Below, in pieces: positions 36,681-47,993 of a DNA stretch of 64,000 nucleotides. The stretch comes from Hypsibius dujardini. Taxonomy: Eukaryota; Tardigrada; Eutardigrada; Parachela; Hypsibiidae. The first letter of the stretch is position 1. Each line of letters opens with the position of its first letter. Location: NCBI GenBank assembly GCA_001579985.1, contig LRSR01004616.1, forward strand, positions 1-64,000, in the 5' to 3' direction. The translations under genes were made by a program, and so were the position numbers. Below the pieces are notes generated by a model. The model made no database searches. It saw only the letters and a program-made list of their open reading frames with translations, and was not told the origin of the DNA.

Positions 36681-39248
36681 GGCGTTTGTGGCCGATCGAA
36701 TCGAGCTATATTTGCCAGTTCGGCCGCGGAAACGGCTTTTTCAGTGAACCTAGCATGATAGGGTTAGTAATAAAAGGGATGAAACTGTAAAGAAGTTTGT
36801 AAGAAGGAAGAGCGGATGGACGATAAAAGCTTCCGGTTTTTGAAAAGAAGCTACTATGCACATTTGTTCCCTTGGAGGTTTCAACGGTGTCTTAATGGGG
36901 ACATGGAAGAAAAAGCACCACCATTGGCGGTAAAATGAGCATCTAAGCCTGGTCTGACGAGGCTGACTGTAGTGTGAGAGGGACGTTTTGAGGAATGATG
37001 TGCCACCTGGGAAAGAGGAAAGGGAGAGGAGAGACGGGCGACGGACGAGGAAAAGGAGGCGGGGGACCTCCCCGGAAACGCAGTCTAACTAATCGACGCA
37101 ATATCCTCACCCATGTGCTTTATTCGAGGTCGCGATTGCAGCTAATCCACATTGCATTTTCTCTAGAAATCTTATTATAAGGCGACCCAGCTTTTGGGTG
37201 CCTCATACGAAAATCATCTTAAAGGTCTATGCTACTTCTACGCCCCATCCCACCACAATCAACATCTCTCTTTAGCCTAATTAGTCTCCCTTATTCTGAC
37301 TCATTTCCCTCTAGCGATGATTAGGATGAGATGATATAATGGTTGATTCTGTTGCATGTAAGTAAGCCTCAGATTGAGAGATTTTTTCACAGAAAGATGG
37401 ATTAATTTGCTGTTCGTTAGAAGGGCACGTTGATCGGTAGCCTTGACCAGCAACATGTTATATGCACGTATTCCATAACCGTTGCTCAATTGGCACACGC
37501 ATGGGAGAGAGGCAGGAGGCAGGGCGAACAATGATGTTAAAATACACCCGGCTCTCAACGAGAACCTCGGTAAAGTGATGCGAAAAAATAGGGTCAAAAA
37601 AGAAACGCTACAGAAGATCGTTGGATTGAAGAAGAAGACCTTACCATTGGACGTAAGCAGAGTGGTTCGGTATGAATGTCAATTTCTAGTACAATTTTGC
37701 ATCAATAAATCCACGGAAACTGCCCGCCTTTCAAAGCAGATACTCGTATCATCAAGTACACTTGAAAAGCAAACTGATTCGCGTTGTGCTAAATACGCGT
37801 ACTGTATATATCATACTTTTTAATTTTCCGCCGGACCTCATTATGGGCTGGATGAAGTTCTATATAAAGTTCTATATGAAGTCCGATGAACTAGAGGTAC
37901 ATAACTGTAATCATGTATTACGCTACAGTTTTCGTTTTGTACAATAGTACGGTACGGTACGATACATCGCACAGTTCTAATCACGAGGGAAACTGGAGAA
38001 GGTACTAGTAACTGTATCCTGAGTTTCAACGCTCATCACTGTTTCGACTAGTTATTAGTCAATTTCAAAGAGCCAGGCGCCTGGGAAAGGTGTTTCAGGA
38101 ACTTACAAAATCGCTTCTTAAGATAGTAATACTGTACTGCCACGATTATAACGGTCAGTTAAGCCCCGCCTCCGTCACACGCGCCTCCGTCATGAGTTGG
38201 CACCCAGCCAACACACACAGGCCGAGTGCGCTGCTCGGGTGCAAAAACCGACCGTTATAATTGCGGCAGTACAGTACAGAGTGTTTAATAATCACGATAG
38301 CCGGCGCAATAAATTACATTTGTTAATCCTGAATAATTTCACTGCTACTTCTTTCAGAATCTTTGATAAAAAGGGGATCTTGTTCGTTGCTGGTAGGCCT
38401 TGGAATGACGCGAAGGTGGCCGGAGAAACTTCGCCAGACGTATGCATGTTTCTAGTACCCACGTTAATCCTGAAACAGTCTTCACGGCCACACCCTGATA
38501 TCGAGGTACGAGAGACCAGAGGTCCTACGATGGCAAAGCCTCAAGGGACCTCTCATATATGGTATTTCCACAATATGCAAAGTAATACAAGTAATGAACA
38601 AATCATATATGCATAAAATCAGGAAAGAAAACGTCCGATAGCGGGAGAAGCAAGAGTAACGCCATCGCTTCCCTTAATTAACCTCCAGTCCTAGCAAGTC
38701 ATTCACAATAGCATCGTTTTTCACTGTTCCGATGCCTGTATTGTTCAGATTTAGTTCAATACGATCATGCGCAATACGTGAGTGAGTGGTTGCGCGAGCG
38801 AAAGGTTGCACTGGGCGTCGCCGGAGCGTAAACAAAATGAATAAACTTACTCGCGCCCCACAAAGACGCAGGAATTCTAAATTGCAATTTCCTTGTGATC
38901 AACGACAGATAACATTTACGCCTATTCAAGACTTGAGTGAAAGATTTAAATACCGACAATTTTCAATCCCACGTAAAACTTCACGACGCAAATGCAATAT
39001 GCAACAAATAAAAATAAATGACATAATGAAACATGATGATACCTCTGAGAAAATACTTGATATATACAATCCGCTTGTGAAAAGCTCAAAACACGCAGTC
39101 AGTCAGTCATACACCCACCACTAAATCTCTGTGACACAATAGAAAGAAAGGGTTACTTACATACAATCTGTAAAAGGGATAAAAACAGGTGTACCATCAT
39201 CACAACTCTTTCACTCTCTCGTGGTCGAGGTGTGTCACCTCACCTCCG
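36681..39248. other. 2.6-kb gene-poor spacer between GPCR and FEM1
   Basis: It holds the GPCR promoter side and the FEM1 3' side, since both genes are on the minus strand. A hairpin element sits at 38131-38276. Short ORFs exist but show no domain, splice signals or codon texture that I could support. Confidence 0.45.
38131..38276. mobile_element. Short MITE-like element with terminal inverted repeats
   Basis: The left end ACTGTACTGCCACGATTATA plus ACGGTC is matched, reverse-complemented, by the right end at about 38248-38276 (GACCGTTATAATTGCGGCAG then TACAGT), with two mismatches in about 28 bp. The interior of about 90 bp is GC-rich and non-coding. Confidence 0.75.
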
Positions 39249-42200
39249 CTAATGGAGACAGATAAATCTTTCCAGTCGCTCGCCCACTCGATGATGAGGT
39301 ATATTCTGCTGCCGTATTGTTTGAGCTGCTAGGCAGCGCAGTGCCGGGAAGTTTTGCCGGGTATAAACGATAGGGCTCTTCTTGAGAAACTTGAAGGCCG
39401 ATCTGCGAACACAAATTAATCACCTTCTCGCAAGTGTTTTTAAATTATAATAACAAAAATGGGAGAAAGAGACAAACACACAGGAACGACAGATATCTAG
39501 CTAGGCAGACGCTCAAATAGGATATCAGACGGGAAAGAAAGAAAGTAATATTGGCCGGAAGAGGAACTTACAGGTGATCTTTGTTGGCAATGTCAATGTG
39601 GGCACCGTGACTCAACATGAGTGCCACCAATTCGTTATTCACCGGGTGCTGTTGAGCGAGAACACAGAGGACAGAGTTGCCGTCCGCGTCCTGGGCGTTG
39701 GTATCCGCTCCCATTTCGATTAAATACTGTATGGTGTCCTTACAGGGGAAACTGAAAGCACGATAGGGAGCCAAGTTGGTAGAGTCCTTAGCACAAGCGA
39801 GATGAAGGAGTGTCCGTTGGCACTTTCCTCTCTGAAAAGATAACCCAGTGTGTCAAAAACAAATGAAACCTGCTTCCTGCCATTGGCCTGCCTCTCTGTC
39901 GGTCTACCAGTACAGTTACTAGCTTTGTACCTATCGGCCCCCATGCCTTACAGTCGCGAAATTGACATCTTACTTACCGGGCTGAACTTCATGAGGTAAT
40001 AGACTTTGGTTGTGATGTCCCGGATCAAATCCTCATCCACCGTCGATTTCATCCGGACAAACAGACTGATCAAATGCAAGCAAACTACCAAAATCCGGTC
40101 GAACGAGTTGACATCTCTGCTGTGAACTGCAGTCGAGTCGGCAGTCACCATCCGATGGCCGCGCATAATTTCCGTAAATATCTTGTCAAAGACCAATTTG
40201 AAGTCGACCCAAGTGATATTCTGCACACCGTAGAGAGATTGCTGAGTCTCCTTGAACGAGAAAAGCTCGGCGAAGGAGACGAAACTGGAGACAGTCATGG
40301 GGTTGAGGGGTTCTAGATTTTGCAATTGCACTTCCAGCGCGTAACTCCACAGCTGCAGGCAACGTCTGAAGTCTCCTATACATATCAAACAGCACAACAC
40401 AAATTAATGCAATCTAAGCAGCGAAACCGTACGAGTACGTAGAGAAGTATTGGCAACCGGAGCAACAGTTGATTTATTAATCATACTTTGTCTGTTGACT
40501 GATTAACACCCACCTTGGTCAGCAAAAACAGCTCCCCGGTAACGCAACAAATAAGAGGTCTCTGGATGAGCGGCGCCCAAGATTCTCTCCCTCACAAGAA
40601 GAGCTTGAACCCTTATTTCATTGGGATCATCTCCCATAATCCTCAGCTCGTCCAATGTGGCAAACTCTTTCGTCCTTAGCCTGAAGATGTAAAATGTATG
40701 TATATGCAAATAATAAACGAAAAGAAATATGTAATCTATACTCACATAACAGCTACGGGTGAGTCCCGAACAATTTTGGGCATAGCGACAGCTGCAGTAT
40801 CCTCCACTACAGGAAACCGGTCATGCATTGCTCTCTCCCACAACCGCAGTCCCTCCACCAGGTTGTGTTTCCGGTCGATGTAGGTCGCACCGAGGAGCTC
40901 CAGGGAGTTGATCTTCTCTTCCAGCGGACAGTCGGAGCGGTTTATGAGATACTCGACGACGTTCTTGTGGCCGACCACGGCGGCTGAGACCAAGGGAGTC
41001 ATGCCATAGGCGTCCTTTTCCATTTGTGCACCGTGCTGCATCAGCAACTGCATGATGTCCACATGACCGGATTCGGCACAGTCGTGAAGTGCGGTATTCC
41101 CTGGAACACAAGAAAGAACTCATGAACAAGACGGAAAAGTGTCAATCATCAGGTCGAGAAAACCAAACGACACCCTCATCCTGGGGAAAATCGCATTTAC
41201 AATTGTTCAAATTCTAACCTTTTATGCTTTTCCGGTTGACCGTGGCCCCACGCTCCAGTAGATATTTCACAATGGGTATATGTCCACGGTAGCAGGCAAT
41301 CATAAGGGACGTGTGCCCTGTGGACAAAACATAAAACAAATGTACCTCAGTCTGCCTGCCTGTTTGTCTGAATGCCTCAATGTGTGTGTGTGTGTGTGTG
41401 TGTGTCGTCTGTCTGTCTCTGTCTGTCTGCTGTCTGTTTACCTGTATGTATGTCTGTCTTTCTGTCAGCATGCAAACGTGCATGCCTGCCTATATGTCCA
41501 CTGCTATATATCCATCTGTTTTCGAGACTCGTACGAATGACTATCTTCCAGACCAATGAGATCTTCAGCAGCGTATCCACCTCGAGTGAAGCCTTACCAT
41601 GCCGGTTGGCGATTTCCAGATCTGCACCACTCTCCACCAGGAATCTGACTATCAGCATGCGACCGTCGTAACAGGCTGCGCGAAGCGGTGTGGAGTTGGT
41701 GGAGGTGACGCCGTTTACGCTTGCCGCACATTCCGAGACGAGATATTTGACGACATCCACAAATCCTGCCGCCGCCGCTGACCATAAGGCTGAAGCGCCT
41801 TCTACTTTATCACCTGGAACAATTAAATCTAAAATTAGTACCCTTTCTGGCAGTACTAGTATCTCTAATCGGCCGGCCAATCATCATGCTGAAGTCAGGC
41901 GAAATCATTCGTTCAATCAAGTAACCGATCTGGGAATAAATATGGCAAAAAAATCACGAATTTTACAATTGTTACATCAATTTTAGTATTTCACACACAT
42001 ATCAAGCACTATTTTTAGCTATAACTAAGGAAACGTTGTATCACTTTCTTGCAATTGCAGGAAAAACGTATTGGTTTCATCCAGCCTAGCTAGAAACGGC
42101 TGCACATAGTAGGGATAGTAACTAAGCGATCGATACAAAAATAATAAATGTTTCATAATAGCACTTTCCACTATTTTGGTTTGCTAAGTTGCGCCATACG

Positions 42201-43049
42201 AGTCGACTCGACACTCCATCTCCACTCACCAGCGATGCATTAAAAATTGCAAATATTGGCACTAAACGAGGCACACCATTTGCCGATGTGTGGAAAAAAC
42301 AGCTGGCTCTGTTATTCTGGGCACTGCGCCAGCAGCAAAAACTGTCAAAATCAATGCTTCTTCTGTGTACACCATCAACCAACCACAATCGTAAATACTT
42401 TTTCCCATTTCTCAAATAACAAAATCCCACAATTATTAAGCCAAAATTTGTCGTTCTTTCTCGACCCAATCAAGAGAAGTCATCTGTTTAATAAAGGCAA
42501 AAAAGAATCAATATGCAATGGGTTCATTTCATAAACAACCGATCGAGCACGTGACTTCTGCCTTTCCCAACAGATGAATTAACCACGTGACTGCATGCTT
42601 CAATATGATATTAACAATCGACAGCCAAACCACATGACTCAATAATACGTGCTTGATTGGAGTGCTCGATTGATTGATTAGCATGCGAGACTATACCTTC
42701 AAATTGAACAGTTCCCCTCTGTTCGACATCAACAGATGCCTCTTCGACCAAATATTTCACCACGTCTAGATGGCCCTGTCTCGCTGCGGCCACAAGGCAC
42801 GACTCTCCTACGGAATAAGGATGTGGTGAGAAGAATGATCTATCTAATAATAGGCGCTGCGGATATTGTTTTTACTGTACCATGAGGATTCAGCGTGACA
42901 CATTCGTGGATATCCTCGAGAGAAAGGTCCTGTTGCGCGATCCTCGCCTTAATGAGGTCCACTCTGCCTAGACGGCTGTAGCGATAAATGTACTTATGTA
43001 AACGGGCAAGATTGCGGGGAGTTTGGGGAGTGTTGGTGATGCTGCTCAT
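39249..43049 (-). CDS. FEM1-type ankyrin protein (CUL2 E3 substrate receptor)
   Basis: FEM1 proteins recognise Arg/C-degrons for CUL2-RING ubiquitin ligases and act in nematode sex determination. Nine exons in coding order: 42881-43049, 42697-42807, 41598-41813, 41219-41317, 40746-41100, 40514-40680, 39978-40375, 39572-39831, 39249-39402; in phase, 642 residues, within the family range. N-terminal ankyrin repeats include GESCLVAAARQGHLDVVKYL, GASALWSAAAAGFVDVVKYL, STPLRAACYDGRMLIVRFL, HTSLMIACYRGHIPIVKYLL and NTALHDCAESGHVDIMQLL. A helical middle carries LELLGATYIDRKHN and HPETSYLLRYRGAVFADQG, two FEM1 hallmarks. Two more ankyrin repeats (IQYLIEMGADTNAQD) and the tail LERFICLH follow. The ATG at 43049 precedes a short polar leader. 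Gene order gives no partner. Which FEM1A/B/C orthologue it is cannot be decided by eye. Confidence 0.96.
41380..41405. repeat. (TG)n dinucleotide with TCTG tracts in a FEM1 intron
   Basis: A (TG)12-13 run is flanked by degenerate TCTG copies from about 41350 to 41465. It lies in the intron between the exons at 41598-41813 and 41219-41317. Confidence 0.9.
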
Positions 43050-44227
43050 GCTGATCAAGATGGCTCAGCTCCCACCAAACGACTAAGGAACGATAGACCA
43101 CAACCTCCTTGGCGGTAAGATGTTTAGTAGGGAATAAGAAGGTACAATGATGGCCTTCAAAAAAAAGGTTTAGAAAAGTAAACACTTCTGGAGAGAGAAA
43201 AAGATGACAGCAAACCCTCAATGCTTGCTATCAATGGCAAGCATTGAGGGGATTAGAGAGGGAGCTCAGCCTCAACGTGCTTACGTAATATAGGCCTATT
43301 ACCGCGGAATCTGCTTGAAGTCCACTGTAAGCCTAAAGCCCGGAAAAGTCGCAACTCCTACGCCGTATGTTCTAACATAGTAACCTAACTCGTGTCCGAT
43401 TTTTCAGACTCGGTATCGTATAGGGGGCATTAGTGTGATTTGTTGGGGGTCATCTACTAGTAGTTTAGGGCTTTGGTACTTTAGTAGTTCTCTGGACGTC
43501 AGCGACGGCTGGCATTTGATTCGATTATAGCATTTTGGGAATTTTTTTCTTTCCTGTGAACAGAATTTTCAGATTTTGCGGTTTTGTCGGTGAAAGACAC
43601 GTAGCCATAAAACCAGGTCCTAGGCGGCATCCGACTAGAATAAGGTACCCGATCGTATGAGTTCCTTCCGGCACGTAAAAAGCCTAAAGGAGCACAACGT
43701 ATACCTGGTACTTGTACCGGTACCACCAGGTGTAGTAGGTACGTAGGTAGTCATACATATCAATGATATTTAATGAGATGTTGCGAGAACCTTGTTCCGT
43801 TAGATGCGGAGCGGAGGGTCGGTGGACCAACCCTCAAGCCGTGGGTGGATCCAGTTACATGCCGGATATACATTTACCGGTGCTTGGTATAGTGTCGGTG
43901 TTCTGTGACTCTGCAATGACAGGAGCACCTAATTGTCACAGATTTGGCTACATGTATAGCATGTACCAGAGGGCCACCTGGTTTCGCTGATTGAAAAGGT
44001 CAGAGCAGCCTTGTCGGTCTTGTCAATCAAAATAACTTCACCTGGAATTGAGCATGCAGTGAAGATCTATCTAGCGAGTATACGGCAATGACTTCAGTTT
44101 TGATTGTGAACAATACTTTCGGCACAGATTATGGAATCTAGGGTAATTTACAACGAAATGCTTGCTGGCTCACTCATTCTCCCTTAAAATTTTCCCCGAT
44201 CTTCTTCCCAGTACGGTGAACAAGAGG
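43050..44227. promoter_or_regulatory. Divergent spacer between FEM1 and the MAM gene
   Basis: Both genes start here and point outward. A small perfect inverted repeat (CAATGCTTGCTATCAATGGCAAGCATTG core, about 43219-43246) could form a hairpin. Otherwise nothing was recognised in 1.2 kb. Confidence 0.4.
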
Positions 44228-47060
44228 ATGTTTCATTTTGTTAGGGTCATGCAGTGGTGCGGTATTACTTTTACCCTGGCAAGCCTTGCACCTTACCGAG
44301 TGACGAGCCAGCATCCTGCCACGGGCGGATACAATTATGGCAGCATGGGTCTAGCCACGACATGTGACTTTGAATTTAGCATGTGTGGCTGGACACAGGA
44401 AATGACTCCAATCGACCAGTTGGACTGGCGTCGCAACCGTGGCTCCGGCGGATCTGGATGGTATCGGATACAGGGCGATCATACACCTGGAAAAGATGCT
44501 TGTAACGTCTTAAACTTTGTATTAGTATTTATGTTCGGGTGAAGTTTACGTTATAATTAAAGAATTATCTTCGGGTTTTTCGTCGCTAGTTGGATTTTAT
44601 TTGTACCTGGACGGAGCTGACTTTCGTCGACCATCTCCCCCCGTTGATCCGGACAATGTTGATCCGCCGGAACCAGACGAACTTTTGGCAGCACAGACAG
44701 GCATCGCGTCGAGGTCCTTCGCCCGGAGACCGTCTGTCGGTCCGCTACACCTTCCGCCCACCTTTCCATCCCAACCGCCGCTTAAATCTCCAGTCAAACT
44801 AAAGGCTGCATTCCTCCTATCTCCACCTGTGGCGGCGTACCTCTACGGTCAGAATTATGCATCACAGTTAAGCTCTTACAATTCTCAACACCAAAATCGC
44901 TACGGAGGCGCTGCTCCGCTATCGACCTCTTATAATACCTACCGTCAACCCAACCAGGTTAGCGCAGCAGTCCATTTATGCATTTAAGAATTATACTGAT
45001 TGGATTATTCTAAACTTTGCAAGAACTTTTACAATTTACATTAACAATTGTATTATTTTAATTATCTTCGAGGAATAGTTGGGATCTCGGGGATTAAAAA
45101 GGCTATAGGTAATAGGCACATAAACTGGGAAATTTTTTTCAGCCCATTGATTACGGTGGTACTAATGGTCCAGCTCCGAGTATGGATACCAATTCGGACG
45201 TCAAACCGTACGATCTTCCCGGTTATAACTACGCGTATTCAGACCCGGTATACCCTGTACCAGCTGCTCCTGCTCCGCCAAACTACAGCCAACAAGGATT
45301 TGCCAGTTACCCGACAAACACTCTTGGCGCTAATAATCCGGCTTACCCTCGAAATATGGATGTCCAGCCGCACGCTCAACTGATCGGTCCCCGTGTCGAG
45401 AGTCCCATCAATCTCACACTTGTAATCATATTCTCACCCTTACTTCTCCTTAGTATGAATTGCAAAATTTTGTTTCATAAGTAATTATTACAGAAGTTTT
45501 GGTATCATATGCGAGGAAGCAGCGTCGGTCGTTTGACGGTTTATAAAAAGGTCCTCGCGCGACCAGATCAGATAATATGGGAAAGGACCGGACAGCAGTC
45601 ATTTGAATGGCTGGAAGCTCAGGTCGTCATTGAAAGGGGAACCTTTCAGGTAAGTAAGAGAGACCCTGACCTCTCATCACCGCGATGACACCGAAAAAAT
45701 TACTTTCATTGTTCTTTAGTTGATGTTTGAGGCCACGATTAACCCGAGGGCGCCGCCGCATGGTGGTTATATCGGTCTGGACGACATTCTTCTGGAACGA
45801 GAAGCGGGTAAGCATAGAAATTTGCTGTTCGTCATTGACATGCAGTGATCGAATGGTCAATATGTTTTCTTCGGTGTAGATCTTCCGATCCTTCTACGGA
45901 GTCAAAATATGTGGCCCTCTCCGGAGTCACGGTTTTTGGACCCGCCGACATTCCGACATTACCAGACCCCGTCCTCCGATCACGCACCACAGCAGCAGGG
46001 CATTATCCCTTTGCCGAATGGTCCAACGAATCGAGAGACCGTACTGCGCATAGGTGGTCAAACAGGAGGAACCGAACTTGGCCACCCAGTATGTAAAATG
46101 CATTCGTTCTTGGATGCTGAGTAACGTATTCGGTCGGATCATACTGTACAGTAGTATACGCCAATTTGGTATTGTTTCAGACCTATCCTCTCGGTCAAAA
46201 CGCTAGACCGCCCATGCCTACAATGCAGTACCCTCCTGTGCGAACAACGCCCAAGCCGATGGATGAAACTTCCACACACAACTGGATCATTTCATCTGAC
46301 GGTGAACGGTTATACCCAAAGTACTCGACGACTACCACAATAATGCCGCAGACGTCGGAAGATAAATCAGATGCGCCGGCTCCTAGTACCACGTCATCAT
46401 CCACCACGACGGCTACTAAGCCGATTATTATATGGACGACCACAACCACGACCCCGACTCCTGAGACGACTCAGGCCACTCCAAGCCCTAGTTTGATTGA
46501 TCTAAATGATTCATCTCAAAATAGTCTCTCCATTTCGGGCACTCAAGATAGAGGGACCATGAAGAGGAGACCGGAGTATACCGTTCCTCCGGAGTTCCTT
46601 CCGGTGCCCAAGTCCATCACATCGGAGAACCCTATGCGAAAATATCTTGACCTAGAAATGCTCGGCATGGACCCAACCGAGGTCTCTGCAGTGATTCAAC
46701 CGGCGGACGGAATTAATAAGACAAAATTGTTCGCTGTAGTGGGTAAGCGGCAACTTATCATCCTGTTATATTACCTTGATTCTTGAAGCTAATGGATGCA
46801 ACCTAGAGATGGGAGTTTCAGTTGAGAAAAGTGCAGTATTTATAATTATCATTGCAGCGTCATGTTTCGGGGCGGCTGGCTTAGTCGTTCTCATCGCATT
46901 CCTCATCAAACGAGGACCTTGCGGTTTCTACAGCCTAGTTCCCTGTTTGAATGAGCGTGCTGTGCCGCAATTGCGCTCGGAGTCCGTTCGAACGTCCGTC
47001 CACCGCCGTCCGCCACGACGACCTGCTCCACCGCCACCGAGGCCAGCGAGACGACATTAA
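44228..47060 (+). CDS. Single-pass membrane protein with an interrupted MAM domain
   Basis: Eight exons join in phase: 44228-44501, 44590-44957, 45143-45421, 45494-45649, 45720-45807, 45880-46088, 46181-46742, 46858-47060, encoding 712 residues. A signal peptide (about 1-28) is followed by a MAM domain: CDFEFSMCGWTQE (from C46), DWRRNRG, GFYLYLDGADF, then NLTLKFWYHMRGSSVGRLTV, WERTGQQSFEWLEAQVVI, FQLMFEATI and GYIGLDDILL (to about 386). Between residue 103 and about 290 the domain is broken by some 185 residues rich in Pro, Tyr, Asn and Gln. After the MAM domain comes a Pro-rich stretch, then a mucin-like Thr/Ser block (TTSSSTTTATKP), a transmembrane helix near 641-663 (VVASCFGAAGLVVLIAFLI) and a short basic/Pro-rich cytoplasmic tail. 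MAM domains mediate adhesion. No orthologue was recognised. Confidence 0.85.
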
Positions 47061-47993
47061 GCTCGCCCAGGGCTAGCTACTACTTCTGTAACGTTAACTT
47101 ATTACTCATACGCGTATGCCAACTATATTACAATAGAGAGTTCTTGCAAACTGTTTACCGCACGGTATAGCGGTACAGTATAGAAAAGTGTACTGTACTG
47201 TCTCGATCATTTGGTGATGCTTTTTAGACCCACCGTATATTATGACTGCAGTGAAAGAGAAACTGCAGAAACAGTTTAGTCATAATATAACGGTGGGTCT
47301 AAAAAGCAGCACCAAATGATCGGGACAGTACAGTAAACTTTTCTATACTGTACCGCTATACCGTGCGGTATATCGTTTGCAAGAACTCTCTAATACTAGT
47401 AAATAACTTGTCAGCGTAAAGTAATACTGGACGAACGCTTAAACTTGTGCAGAATTAAACCAAAAAGGAAAATCGGAGAAATTGGTCTGAAATGGAGAAA
47501 TCTCTGAGACCACTGCATTGCAGTATATAGTGTACTAATATACACCATTCCTTCTCCATCGAGTGAAAGCAAACACACGTAGCAAAAACTTTGAACTGAC
47601 CGAGTTAAACTATGTAGCTTGTGCAATATTTAACTTATACATATGCCGAGTTAAATGGCTTGAGTCGGTTAGGGCAAGGTTTTTGCCATGTGTTTATAAA
47701 AACTCGAGGATGTTGCTCTTGCTGCTGTGCCGCCCACTTTAAGTCACGCCTTTCTGTACCGTCGCCCTCCTCTAGGGGTTTAGGAAGAAAAGTGTCAGCA
47801 TTGCAGCACCTAAGTTGTTCCTGTTTTGTCATTGCATTGTTTTCCTCACTATTAACCTTCATACTTGATCCTTGCATGGAAACAATTTAAGCGCCTGTCT
47901 AGGCTTCACAAGCGGAAATGCTTCCGCTCTTGCTGCGGAGTCCGCGCTTGGTAAGAAAATCACTTGGAAGAGAATGCTGCAGTGACTATAAAA
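47061..47993. other. Spacer between the MAM gene and NDUFA13
   Basis: It contains a hairpin element (47134-47392) just after the MAM stop codon, then about 0.6 kb with no recognised gene. The 5' leader or a first exon of NDUFA13 may lie near its right end. Confidence 0.45.
47134..47392. mobile_element. Hairpin element 74 bp after the MAM stop codon
   Basis: Two arms of about 125 bp are near-perfect reverse complements around a very short loop near 47260. The outer ends are TAGAGAGTTCTTGCAAAC and GTTTGCAAGAACTCTCTA. The inner parts share GACCCACCGT.TATTATGAC. Few mismatches separate the arms. It probably lies in the MAM gene's 3' UTR or just beyond and could act as a long RNA hairpin if transcribed. 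Confidence 0.85.

Noticed and set aside
36990-37180. Lys/Gly/Arg-rich plus-strand frame in the GPCR-FEM1 spacer
   Set aside because: Purine-rich composition explains the open frame. No splice partners, conserved motif or start context support a gene.
38786-39124. Plus-strand frame of about 112 codons upstream of FEM1's 3' end
   Set aside because: Basic, low-information sequence with no domain; ends near the convergent FEM1 stop and lacks splice or polyadenylation support.
46195-46449. Minus-strand Val-rich frame opposite the mucin-like block of the MAM gene
   Set aside because: Shadow of Thr-rich (ACN) codons on the plus strand; the plus frame continues into a transmembrane exon.
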